From Anodontia alba (taxonomy: Eukaryota > Mollusca > Bivalvia > Lucinida > Lucinidae), in contig OZ024823.1 in NCBI GenBank assembly GCA_964016985.1, positions 25,198,095 to 25,262,094 of the forward strand: DNA of 64,000 nt, written 5' to 3'. Both the position numbers and the translations under genes were made by a program. The notes under the pieces were generated by a model, which ran no database searches, was not told the origin of the DNA, and saw only the letters and a list, made by a program, of their open reading frames with translations. The number at the start of each line of letters is the position of its first letter. The stretch's first letter is position 1. Below, one piece after another: positions 21,423 to 31,919 of this stretch.

Positions 21423-21651
21423 TTAACCCATCTTAGACTAAATAAACTCCCCTACACTAGATATTAGAAGAGTCCAATTTCAATTTTAAGCATGTTAGGC
21501 TATGTGATTTAGATATTCCTAGAGAAAAATGGCTAAACTATTTGCTAGCAGAGGAGACCCTGATCAGATGTCGCATTCTGCGGCATTTGATCTGGGTGTG
21601 CAGTGTTTGCCAATTACCCTTTGAGGGGTCTCCACACTAAAATAGGTTAAT
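21423..21651 (+). mobile_element. HP-D MITE
   Basis: TTTAACCCATCTTAGACT start to AAAATAGGTTAATGG end; stem apex GATGTCGCATTCTGCGGC. Confidence 0.85.
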
Positions 21652-21971
21652 GGGAATAGACCCAATTTCAAGGTATATAACACTGACATGCAAATATTTG
21701 TCTCCCGCCGGATTGAGGGGACGATGGCTACTCTCAAGGGGAAGAATTGTTCCCACTGGCAATTATTTTCCTTTAATGGTAGTCCCAAGTTTGAAAAGTT
21801 TCAAAGTTGGGAGACAACTTCCTGTCTGCAAATGGTATCTCCCTTTCAAACTGAAGGTTCAATCTTTCAAGTGTATCCAGTGACCTTGAGTGGGAATATT
21901 ATGACCTTTGTAATTGAAGAAAATGATGCTGCTAACTCATTCCAACATATGGAGCCTGTGCGTTCAATTAT

Positions 21972-22185
21972 TTAACTCATTTTAGTCTGGAGACCCCAAA
22001 AGGGTAATTGGCAAACAGTTCAGATCCAGATCAGACGACATAGAACGCGGCGTCCGATCAGTGTCGCCACTATTTGCACTAAATACAGGCATTTCTTTAA
22101 AACATGGTAATAATAATAATAAAAAAAAATAACCAAAAAGACTGCTATTAGAAAGACTTTATACGACGTAAATGGGTTAACCCTT
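21972..22185 (+). repeat. HP-V repeat
   Basis: Starts like HP-D (TTAACTCATTTTAGTCTGGA) but ends in the HP-V tail (TAATAATAATAATAAAAA, then AAATGGGTTAA). It looks like a chimera of the two families. Confidence 0.65.
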
Positions 22186-22246
22186 TCAATGCATTCGTTT
22201 GCCAGAGATTTTTTCCTTATATAACGTATTTCAAGAGACATTCCTA

Positions 22247-22452
22247 TTACCGTACTAACCCTAAGTATTAGGACAGGCAGACCTGATCAAACAAGTTGTA
22301 GACCCAGATCAGACGCAAAAGACCGAGCGTCTGATCAGGGGTTTGGCACTAATCCAGCAGTTTTAGACACTTCAACAGGTAATAAAATGAACTTGTTCAA
22401 CTTTTAGAACAAGCATGGTAAAGATTTACCATATCCAGATATTTACGGTAAG
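22247..22452 (+). mobile_element. HP-N MITE, full length
   Basis: Inverted ACCGTACTAACCCTAAGTA and ATATTTACGGTAA ends with the hairpin and the ATCCAGCAGTTTTAGACA block between. Confidence 0.78.
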
Positions 22453-22544
22453 AACAGCTACAATGTATGCATATTCTTAAAATAGATAGGACAATACAGC
22501 ATTTTTAAACCAGTTTGACAGAAGGTTACTTGAAGCCAGATTTT

Positions 22545-22762
22545 ACCCCAGTCCTGCTGAACCCGGATATACCCTGCCTTTGAAAAAGGTGTAGATCCAG
22601 ATCAGTTGAAGACGTCAACTGATCTGGATCTGCACCGTTTGTCATTAAGTTTGTCAATTTGTATGAACGTCGGCATCAACAACCTGGATCAAGTAATCTG
22701 ATTGGCTGAAAATTAGAAGTGGGCAAATCATCTTAATTTATTTTGCAGGGCAAGGGGTAAAA
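22545..22762 (-). mobile_element. HP-E MITE
   Basis: Reverse copy: CCTGCTGAACCCGGATATA, apex GTTGAAGACGTCAAC (unlike the usual GGCTTC apex), CTGATTGGCTGAAAATTAG. Confidence 0.75.
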
Positions 22763-22910
22763 CAGTCTAAGTATATAAAGTGTGAATTTGCCATCATCTG
22801 TAATAAGAGCATTGTTGTAAAGAGGCATACGCGTACTGCGCATGCTCAGACGAAGCACGTGCAGTGAACTGCGCATGTCTGTGTCTTAATTTGCTGTAAT
22901 CGTATATCAA

Positions 22911-23018
22911 CCCAGCAGGCATATAACTTTGGATCAATGTCGATTCAAAGTTGATTAAACTCCTTGACAATGAATCACTTTTGATTCGGCGTTGTTTCAA
23001 CGTTGCGTGCCTGCGGGG
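22911..23018. mobile_element. Short MITE, CCCAGCAGGCA ends
   Basis: CCCAGCAGGCAT is mirrored by GTGCCTGCGGGG. A shorter relative is at 28469-28554. Confidence 0.65.
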
Positions 23019-23225
23019 AATGATACTAACCGGGTTAAGATTGTGGATGTTACAGATGATGCGGGAGATGAATTCAGCTTCAAAATGAAATACTTTTACC
23101 TAACTGGCCATGTCTTTTTATTTCAAATGTACTGAATTCGTCAGGAAGATCTATAATAACTGCTTGAGGCAAATACATTGCTGTCATGATTAGTCTCAAT
23201 GAAACCGTGACTCCGATTTTGATTG

Positions 23226-23511
23226 ATTTGAGGTTTTACGGTCCAGTCAACCCATTAAGATCATGTCAAGCTGGTCAGTTTACCTAACCACACTTTTCCT
23301 GGGCAGGCTTAGTCCTTTAAGCGGTTAACCAGTATTTCTGCACATTCTTTCACCAGAAACTGACAACTGTCCTTCTTGAATCAGCGGAAGGGAGAAAACG
23401 ACCGAAAAGAATATTTCATGATCAATATCCACCGGACCCGGCGGGGATCGCACCCGCGACCTCCTGATCACCAGTCGGACACGCATCCGATTAAGCCGCC
23501 GAGGCCGGCAA
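23226..23511 (-). mobile_element. tRNA-SINE, full length
   Basis: The minus strand carries a tRNA-like head (B-box GGTCGCGGGTGCGATCC region at about 23440-23462), a body shared with 39004-39307, and a GACTCCG(A)TTTTG target duplication on both sides (23209-23221 and 23512-23523). Confidence 0.85.
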
Positions 23512-23630
23512 GACTCCGTTTTGTTTCTTTTAAGTGTTATTTGTTTCCAATGGCATGCTTTATACATTTTGTTTTATTTCACTGCAGATGGTTTTGAGTG
23601 CCGTGTGGCGGCCGTAAAAAATCTCTCCAC

Positions 23631-23862
23631 ATCACGAAAACACGTCTATATAATTTTGACCCCATTAAACCCTACTTTTATACAGTAAAATTAGGGTTTA
23701 CAGGGGTATACATTATTTTTCTTATTTTGCTAAAGCGGTTCTAACGAGTACCTACAGTCTATGTTTTGAGCAGGAATATGAAAAATATCAGAACTTTTTA
23801 TCTGAAAATTTTCCATTTTGGATTGTAAAATTTTCAATATGTTTGAATAGACGTTTTCGTAA
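23631..23862 (+). mobile_element. HP-A MITE, internal deletion
   Basis: Both ends are present; the first arm of the central stem (TGCTCAAAACATAGATTG onward) is deleted. Confidence 0.82.
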
Positions 23863-23945
23863 TGCATACTCCATCACAGTGCATTTTTTTCCTTGGGATC
23901 ATTGAGCCCACTCTGGTTCTTGAAAAATCGAGTTCTGGTGTAACA

Positions 23946-24222
23946 TCACGAAAACCTTCCTATATAATTTTGACCCGCTCAAACCCCACTTTTATATAGT
24001 AAAACTGGGGTTTACAGGGGTATACTTTATTTTTCTTATTTCTGCTCAAAAACATAGATTGTGGGTACTCGTTAGAACCGCCTCGCAGAGGCGGATCTAA
24101 CGAGTTCCCACAATATATGTTTTGAGCAGAAATATGAAAAATATCAGAGATTTTTTATCTGAATATTTTCAGTTTTTGGAGGTGAACATTTCTACACATT
24201 TGAATAGGCATGTTTTTGTAAT
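23946..24222 (+). mobile_element. HP-A MITE, full length
   Basis: CATCACGAAAACCTTCC to GCATGTTTTTGTAATG, same orientation as the copy 80 bp upstream. Confidence 0.87.
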
Positions 24223-25049
24223 GAGGTGTAGGTGAGCATACGCATCCCTGCGAACAACATTGCTGTCATATGAACAGTCTCAGTAAAACCAAAACTCCGA
24301 TTTTCGTTCTTTTAAGCGTTCTTTGTTTCCAAGGGCATTTTTATAGATTTTACTGTAGATGTTGTTACTTGTATTCTACCATATTATTTAGCAAACTTCG
24401 TATACTAGAACGCAACTATAGGGCGGGCATCCTGGAACAAACATTTGTTATAGTTGTAGTTTCGTTCTATGCTATTGCTTTGCCTCTGCTGTACTGGTAG
24501 ACAAATTAAAGGCTTCAAGTATGGAGGAAAAATCCATAAAGCAAACAGGCTTTGTGTCAGTATCAGCGGTCCATTGATATGTACTAAACCAATCAGATTC
24601 CCATCGGTTTCACCCGAATAAAGAACCTGTTTCTTTGATTACATTTAATTCTATATAATTCATCGGCTTAGCTATTACATGCCAATAATATACTTCGTAA
24701 CGTTCTTTGATGTTTTAATCATATGTCATATTTTTCTTCAATCCTTTGTCAGGAAACATATCGGTTTCAACGATTTGCTGTCAAAGACGGAATGAAAAAA
24801 ATAAAGCCCTAATAATAGGTCCCGGTGACGGGAAAGATGCAAGATGGCAGATCCCAACAACGAAGATCTTGTCCAGACTTCTCATCCGCTTAGTCCGATC
24901 GGGGTTTTTCTGTTCCGCTTATTCTATTTATTTAGTTTTCAAATAAATGTAGCAAAACTATACAGGGAAGCTCTGACTAATCTGCACGGGTCGCGTATGG
25001 TATCTTTTACTTTTCACGTGATAGGTCCAAATCGAATAAATCTATCCAT
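24223..25049. other. Intergenic, nothing recognised
   Basis: No gene evidence. The ACTCCGATTTTCGTTCTTTTAAGCG-like stretch near 24295 resembles the flank of the SINE at 23.2 kb, pointing to an older unclassified repeat beneath both. Confidence 0.4.
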
Positions 25050-25322
25050 CACGAAAACACGCCTATATAATGTTGACCCTCTTAAACCCCACTTTTATAT
25101 AATAAAACTGGGGTTTACAGGGTATACAATATTTTTCTTATTTCTGCTCAAAAACATAGATTGTGGGTACTCGTTAGAACCGCCTCGCCGCGGCGGTTCT
25201 AACGAGTACCCACAGTCTATGTTTTGAGCAGAAATCTGAAAAATATTAGAATTTTTATCTGAAAATTTTCATTTTTTGATGGTAAAATTTTCAGTATATT
25301 TGAAAAGGCTTGTTTTCGTAAT
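25050..25322 (+). mobile_element. HP-A MITE, full length
   Basis: CATCACGAAAACACGCC to GCTTGTTTTCGTAATG; central apex CTCGCCGCGG. Confidence 0.88.
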
Positions 25323-26562
25323 GGAAATAGGCTATTCTCAAAACAGTGTTTGTTATTGTTTGCATTTGAAGATTCGCTGTTCAAGCAAGAAGTCATGGAA
25401 TTATGTCTGTGTTTCTTTCTGTTGTTGATGTTGTTTTTCTACTCTACTTTTTCATCTGCATTCCAAGTTGCTCAAGAATGGCAAAGACAGACAGCAGACA
25501 ATAGATTTAGGAATCTGTAGAGGTTTCTTCTACAAACGATTAATGGCAATGTTGGTATTCCAGTTGTTCAACTTGTTTCTATTAAAATTCGTTTATTTTC
25601 GATTTTATAAAAAACGTCCAATGTCTCCATAAAAAATATGAAGCATTTATCTGCTTGATAGATACCTGATGCCGACACACCAATCGGTTTTCGTGCTACT
25701 TAGCCACACAATAATCCAATATACGTAACTTGACCTCATATCTTCCATATTCCTATCATATTTTAAACAAATGCATCATATTTTCTGACAAGAGAAAGAA
25801 TAAAAGACCAACACCGAACCATTAAGCCTAAATCATTTATTTTTTTTTTCCGGGCGCAGTGTTTTCCTATTTCGTGTGCTTCGCCGGAAGTGATTATAAT
25901 CGACTACTTGTTGTCTGTAGATGGACTGTAAATGAATAAAACTGTTATTTAGCATGCAAACTTGATCATTTATCTCTATCTATATGTCTACTTTTTCCTC
26001 TGTTAGCAAAATGTATTAGATTGCTTTCGTATTTCTTATTGATCCAGACATTATAGACCGGGTATCACTTCTCTCATTCCCAGACTACTTCCGTTTTGGA
26101 GACGAGACACCAATTTAAGGTTAATCTAGGAACAAAAGGGTACATTAAACCTTTGTATTACATATCTAATAGGTATTTAAAAAGGGTTTGGAGTGAATTA
26201 TGCTTTTGCAATTTGTTTCTCGATATTATAATAGCGTTAATGAATAACAAGCAATAATTTAAAAGTGAGAAACAGTTCTGTAAAAGTTCACGTCCTGATA
26301 AGATGTGATAAGGGCAACCAGGTTGTTGTTCTTGCTTATATCGCCAATAAATCTCGATTGTGGCGTATTCAAAAAAATGAACAACGATTGCCCTGATCAG
26401 CCTGGATATTCGCTTATTGCATTAACGTTAATCGATCTGATCCTGGCCTGAGTCAAATAATACCCTTAATCTACATTAAAACGAAATTAACAGCTGTTTT
26501 TTACTACTGACCGTTCCAAGGCGGTCGTTCTAGTGCCATTCGAGTGTATATTGGGTCCAAGA
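25323..26562. other. Intergenic, about 1.2 kb with no recognised feature
   Basis: AT-rich sequence without long frames, obvious terminal repeats or tandem units. The longest feature-poor stretch in the upstream half. Confidence 0.45.
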
Positions 26563-26712
26563 TTGTGGGTACTCGTTAGAACCGCCTCGGCGAGTACCCA
26601 CAATCTATGTTTTGAACAGAAATATGAAAAATATCGGAATTTTTATCTGAAAACTTTCAGTTTTTGGAGGTGAAATTTTCAATATATTTGAATAGGTGTG
26701 TTTTTGTAATGG
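26563..26712 (+). mobile_element. HP-A MITE, 5'-truncated
   Basis: Begins inside the hairpin (GATTGTGGGTACTCGTTAGA) and retains the right end GTGTGTTTTTGTAATG. Confidence 0.8.
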
Positions 26713-26724
26713 GGATACTGATTT

Positions 26725-26925
26725 GAGCCGCAACGTCGGTTCGCGCAATCTGGTCAGAATCTTCACTGGGCACATTTTGAATAGCCAAAGATGCAAAGCT
26801 TTTTCATGCGGACAATGGAGACTCTGATTAGATTGCGCGGATGCGCAGGCTGATTTGAGTCTTAGGTGGGCGCACATGTCAGAGAAGGTACTTTTCTCAC
26901 GTTGTGGCGCATTTTAAACGGGATA
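26725..26925. repeat. HP-F repeat
   Basis: TTGAGCCGCAACGTC start, GCGCGGATGCGCAGGCTGAT stem, TTCTCACGTTGTGGCGCA end. Confidence 0.78.
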
Positions 26926-27301
26926 TCCAGCGGCCCAACATTGCACCTTTTACAGGTTTTATGTTCTCTTTGATATAGACTCCATACAGTTGACGCGCCT
27001 TGACGCGGCTTACTCAAGCTGTGATCTTACCAGACCATCTTAAGCAATGACCAAACGTCATGATTTTAGCCTGAATTTTTCTTTGTCATGTTGGTACCTG
27101 GTAAGATGCAAAACAACAAGCATAGTACCATGTTGTAAACGCAATTTATTTTCTCAGCATTCAAGTCAGTGGTAGAATTTTACAATCAGTCGATTAAGCA
27201 CTATTGTCGCATTTGCCCTAAACAGTCAGACAGACGAACCTGAACAAACTATGTGTACCCAGATCAAACTGCTCCTAAGGAGCATTACATAATTGTAAGT
27301 A

Positions 27302-27632
27302 CAGTCGACTCTCGTTATCACGACTTCGCTTATCTTGAATAACCGCTATCTCGAAGTGAAAATCTGGTCTCTGATTAAAAACATGAAAATCTAACGACAG
27401 GTAACAAAATATTGTGGAAAAGAGGAGAAATTGCTCCTAAGGAGCATTTTCTCCTCTTTTCCACAATATTTTCAATATATCTCTAACATCAGGAATCAAA
27501 TTATATACTCATTTGTGAAATGTGGTTGTTCGATTTTTTTCCCTCAATTCTGCAAATCTGATATGTCGAGGTACGGATATCTCGAAGTATTTCAGAGGGT
27601 CCCTTGGACTTCGAGATAACGGGAGTCGACTG
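27302..27632. mobile_element. HP-H MITE, pogo-like, TA duplication
   Basis: CAGTCGACTCTCGTTATC and GGGAGTCGACTG ends flanked by TA. The inner palindrome AAATTGCTCCTAAGGAGCAT with AGAGGAGAA arms is preserved. Confidence 0.85.
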
Positions 27633-28468
27633 TATATAATTGTGTACTTGAGTAATAATATTCAATGTTTGTTGAAGACGAAAATTACATATGAATGCAT
27701 TGTATGTCTTTACTCCTAATATTTTTAATTACAAATGCTATTCTTAGTAAAAAAAAATCTGTTGTAAAATCAGCTTTTTCATCAGTGTCTTACTACAAAC
27801 TTTCCATTACGAATCTAGAGCATCTGTTTTATGTTTACCGAATAGAACTTTGTACAATTGTACGTACAGTGACAGGCAATGATTACATTTATAACTGAAA
27901 ATGATATTCTTATTTTCTGCATCTCTGATGAGAGATAAATGTTTTTTTGTTGTTTTGTTGTTGTTGTTTTCCAACGTTGAGCAAATGTAATGTTAGCATA
28001 AAAGTCAATACAGTTTTGTAAATATGCCGAGATGAAATTCATTTGATGTATATCCGACATATGAATACATGCTTACTGTGCTTAAAATACACAGCTCTAA
28101 TTAGACGATGTTATATAATTTAAAAAAATATGCAGATATGATAATCTGATGTTGGACCGATGCTGTGCCAACATATCACAGCTTAGAGGCTATGCGGTAA
28201 TAATAAAGTCTCAACAATGTATTTACATCCACCAACAAATTCTGCTCATCGCTATATCTGCTTAAAGACGAAGCGTTATAGTTTGCTGATCGTTGACCTC
28301 ATGTTGATCGGCTACATATAACAAACTACCAATCGTATTATCATCATACAATTTTGGCCAAACGTAGTAGTTCTACCTTGGGTGTGTGCCTGGTGAGGTG
28401 TTTGCTGCCCCCGCAAAACCAGCTCTTCACCATTTTTCTTTCAAACATTTGATAGTTTTTACTACTGA
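27633..28468. other. Intergenic, nothing recognised
   Basis: Short overlapping frames only; a (GTT)n stretch at about 27945-27968. Confidence 0.4.
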
Positions 28469-28554
28469 CCCAGCAAAGACACAACATGATTACAACGTCT
28501 CTGCAACGTCACGACGTTGCAGCGACGTTGTAACGACATTGTGTGCTTGCCGGG
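28469..28554. mobile_element. Short palindromic MITE, CCCAGCA ends
   Basis: CCCAGCAAAGACACAA to GTGTGCTTGCCGGG; the interior is a palindrome around CTGCAACGTC-ACGACGTTGCAG. Confidence 0.75.
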
Positions 28555-28894
28555 TGACCGTTCGAAGGTGGCGGATCTGGTGTTGGTTTTTATTTGTGCC
28601 GCCTTGTGGCTGCTCGCTGAGGGGCTTTTTTTCATGTTTTGTCCAGTTCGTCGTCTTCTTGTTGCGTTTATTGGATCTTATCTAGCATTGTGATCACCTT
28701 TTTGGGGAAGACGGAGCTGGCGGCTTTTGCTTTTTTCGGTCTGTGGCTTGTGTAATTTCTGTCATAGTTTGTTTGCTTTCCTCATGGTGACATTGGTAGG
28801 CTATGATATGTAATTGTAGCTATTCCTGGACATCTTCTAAACATTTTCTATACTTTTTTTAGTGTTTCCGAGTAAGACTTGCAAGAATCCGGTT

Positions 28895-30495
28895 ATTACA
28901 GCCCAGAAAATGTCTCTCCAGAATTTAATAGCTCCTACAGCAATATGCAGGAAATAAATAGCTCTCCTATAAAGCTACTTCAATGACTGAAACCCAACAA
29001 AGCACCGGGACCGGACCACATAAAACCACTTTTGTTACAAAAACTTTGCCTTGAAACTGCTCCAATTCTGTAAGTCTTTTTCTCTCGGTCTCTGGATGAA
29101 GGTTTTCTGCCATCTGACTGGCTCAAAGCGTATGCTTTGCCTGTGTTAAAAAAAGGGAGACAAGTCATGCCCATCAGATTTAGAACACATTATAACTTCA
29201 AATGTATTGAAACATTTGGATAACAGTAAGATCTACTATGACCTCCAACACGGTTTCCGTGCTAAAAGATCTTGCAAGACGCAGCTCACAATACTTATCG
29301 AGGAACTCCACTAGCACATGAAACCGATGTGATAGTGCTTGATTTCAGTAAGACATTCGAAAAGTCAACCATGAAAAGTTTATTTTCTAGCTCTGTGGCT
29401 ATGGCATTAGACGCAAAACCCTGAAATGGATTAAGACTTTCTTGAATGCAGGTCACAGATAGTTGTCCTCGAGGGTATTGTTCCGAGGAAGTACCAATTA
29501 CATCAGGGGTCTTACAAGGGTCTGTCCTCGGACCAGTCATCGTCATAGTCTATATAAACGACCTGTCTGTCAAGGTAAAGTCACAGGTGAGACTATTTGC
29601 CGATGACAGGGCCGCATATCTAGCAGTAACAAAACTGACTGACTCTCAGCAGCTCTAAGCCGACCTTGATATTCTCCAAGTCTGGGAACATGATATGGAA
29701 TTTAAACCGTCCAAATGTCAGGTAGCCCATGTAACCAGGTCAAGATCATCTCTCCCATCATCTAATAATACCTTCATTGGCCAAACGCTTGAAGTGGTAT
29801 CATGTGCTAGATACCAGGGTGTCTATATATCTGGCGACCTCTCATGGAAGCCCCATGCCACGAGAATAACAAACACGGCCAATAAATCCCTCGGTTTTCT
29901 TAGAAGAAGCTTAATATGCAAAAACCCTCGGCTGAGAGAAAGAGCATATAAGGCCATTGTCCGCCCCCAGCTGCCGCGGGAATTTGCTGTTCCAGTTTGG
30001 GATCCCCATACTCAGGATTGAGATGGTGCAGAAGAGGGCCTGCTCTATGCGTCCTTGGTGATTACTCACCATATTCCAGTGTCACAGACATAATTAGAAA
30101 CTTATCTGGCGCACCCTTGAGCAGCGGCGTGCTGTTTCTAGATTGGTTATTTGCTATGGGATTGTCTATGAAAATGTTGCTGTACCATATGGATATGTTG
30201 TTCAGTGGAATATCCTTCCAGCTCCCAATACCACCTTGACCAGCCTCGACAGCCCCAAGCTAGCTGTCACTCAGGTGTGCCACATGAAACCATAAATGTA
30301 CCACCACTGTCTGTTTTTATCCTAGCCTTTTACTTTGCTACTGTATATTAATACACTAACACGATTCACTTTTATTCATTCTTACTGTCCAGCTTTGTTT
30401 TATTGCCTATCTTTTATCGCATTTTGCGGGGATTCCGCACATAATACTCAGTTGAGGGCGTATGTTGTACGAAGAGACAGATAGATAGATAAATT
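28895..30495 (+). pseudogene. Degenerate non-LTR reverse transcriptase (CR1/jockey-like)
   Basis: Translated pieces in order: LKPNKAPGPDHIKPLLL (RT start, about 28985), FLPSDWLKAYALPVLKKG, VIVLDFSKTFE, VLQGSVLGPVIVIVYINDL, the catalytic FADD box (29596-29607), SKCQVAHVTRS, YQGVYISGDLSWKPH and LICKNPRLRERAYKAIVRPQ. This is the usual motif order for a jockey/CR1-type element. Several stops and frame changes break it, and the second tryptophan-rich and tail parts are also broken. A GATAGATAGATA tract near 30480 probably marks the 3' end. Confidence 0.9.
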
Positions 30496-30675
30496 GAATA
30501 CAGAAGCCTGCGTGCTTCCAGCACACTAAATTTGGCACGGGTATATTTTGATAATATATATTATATAGGTCTTGACCTGATAATGTGGGCTGCACCTGTT
30601 TTTCACAGAACCATGTTGGAATTAACGAAGAACATTGTTTTTTAAGTGTTGAAAAGGGGGCGCTGAGTTATCAGG

Positions 30676-30860
30676 GCGCCGGGGTGCCGAGGTTTGTCTC
30701 ACGACTAGCTGCACACTGCTGTGTAGGTTCGAGTCCAGCAGGGGACATGTATGCGTTTATGTGTGGATGGTTGAAACAATCCGGGCTTTCCTGAATTGTC
30801 TTCTAAGGTTATAGTCAGGTGTGAGAAGTTCAGAGTATATATGGAGAAAAACGTTTAGGC
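30676..30860 (+). mobile_element. tRNA-derived SINE-like sequence
   Basis: A tRNA-like stretch with a GTAGGTTCGAGTCCAGC B-box follows a GGGGTGCCGAGG start. It lacks a convincing cloverleaf acceptor stem, so a SINE head is likelier than a working tRNA gene. Confidence 0.5.
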
Positions 30861-30955
30861 TCGTAAATTTTTCTTTATGTGTTTCGTTAACTCACCTATT
30901 GTAAGTGACCTGTGCCGATAATTAACTTTAAACGGTTTGTTTGTTTATTATTTAT

Positions 30956-30957
30956 TC

Positions 30958-30991
<34 letters not shown>

Positions 30992-31028
30992 TGCGTGTGT
31001 GTGTGTTTGTGTGTGCGTGTGCGTGTGA
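30956..31028 (+). repeat. (GT)n microsatellite
   Basis: GT units with occasional A or C substitutions. Confidence 0.92.
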
Positions 31029-31722
31029 GCCTTTAATATTTAGCAAGGGATCTCCTGAATGCTGAAAAGACGGACGACGAGGACAATCTGTTGGCTCAAA
31101 ACAATTGTTTCAGGTTGTCGGGATTATAAACTTTGTAAAGAATTAATATAGATACTTCTGACTCAGTTTAGATCCGCGCTGATTTCATTCATTGCTGAGC
31201 ATGTATATTCTAAATTTCTAATAAATGCTCTGAACTAACTCCTGATGGGGTTTTCGATTTTATGTCTTACCTTGTGTCATTTTGTTCTTGTGTTTTTCAG
31301 TCCTTTTAGCATTGCGATTACCTCGCTTGGGGAAGAGAGAGCTAATCTTAGTGCTTTTCGTACGTTTGTTCGATTTGTGCTTGTTTGGATTTGTCCGTCT
31401 CCTCTTGGTGTCTGGGAAGGGCTGCGGTTTGTGATTGTGGCACTCCCTGGACTGCTCTCTTACCTTTTTTTTTTTATTATTATTATTACCATTATCATTT
31501 TTTTTCTAATTGGGAAACACCCTGTGCATCATATCTATAGCTTTTAAGGGAGAGAACAAATTCTTTGGTAAAAGCTCCATGCCATCAGAACCTTTTTTTT
31601 TTTTTTTTTTTTTTTTTTTTCACGCTAAGTGCTCAGAGAGGTTCATAAGACAACCGTCAGTTTCATCCCAGACTTCCGGGAATCTTCGTTAGAATGGTAC
31701 GGTACTGGGTTTCACCCACAAT
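31029..31722. other. Upstream flank of the kinesin gene
   Basis: Contains a T run at about 31591-31620 and a segment near 31245-31460 with loose similarity to 28680-28860. Any distal promoter elements here cannot be recognised by eye. Confidence 0.4.
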
Positions 31723-31755
31723 GTCATGTGACCATTACCTGTTGACAAAATGGCG
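31723..31755 (+). promoter_or_regulatory. Candidate core promoter: M-box/E-box plus YY1-like site
   Basis: GTCATGTGAC (31723-31732) is a palindromic CANNTG site of the kind bound by MITF/TFE/USF factors, and AAAATGGCG (31747-31755) resembles the YY1 motif often found at the start of animal TATA-less genes. They lie 120-150 bp upstream of the kinesin ATG. The position fits a promoter; the transcription start itself is not visible. Confidence 0.4.
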
Positions 31756-31812
31756 ATTGTTTATTTTCCTGTTCACCTGTTGTGTTTTACTTTTGTATTA
31801 AAAGTTGTTTAG
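31750..31812 (+). other. Possible 20-codon upstream ORF
   Basis: ATG at 31750 opens a 20-codon frame ending TAG at 31812, 60 bp before the kinesin ATG. It lies in the 5' leader only if transcription starts upstream of 31750. The ATG overlaps the YY1-like motif, so it may instead simply mark the start region. Confidence 0.3.
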
Positions 31813-31872
31813 TCGATAACAGAACAATTTTAATGATATCGGCTGCATTTATCCTTAAATTGGCATTTCAGC

Positions 31873-31919
31873 ATGACGTCTGTAAAAGTTGCAGTCCGTG
31901 TCAGACCCTTGAACCAAAG
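31873..31919 (+). CDS. KIF16B: Kinesin exon 1 (residues 1-15 plus 2 nt)
   Basis: ATG followed by [14 protein letters not shown], the beta-1 strand of the motor. Donor AAAG/GTAAAT. ATTTCAG directly precedes the ATG (31865-31871), so an acceptor there with an untranslated upstream exon is possible. Confidence 0.9.

Noticed and set aside
30676..30770. Possible tRNA gene with GGTTCGAGTCC
   Set aside because: No convincing acceptor or anticodon stem could be drawn; a SINE head is likelier.
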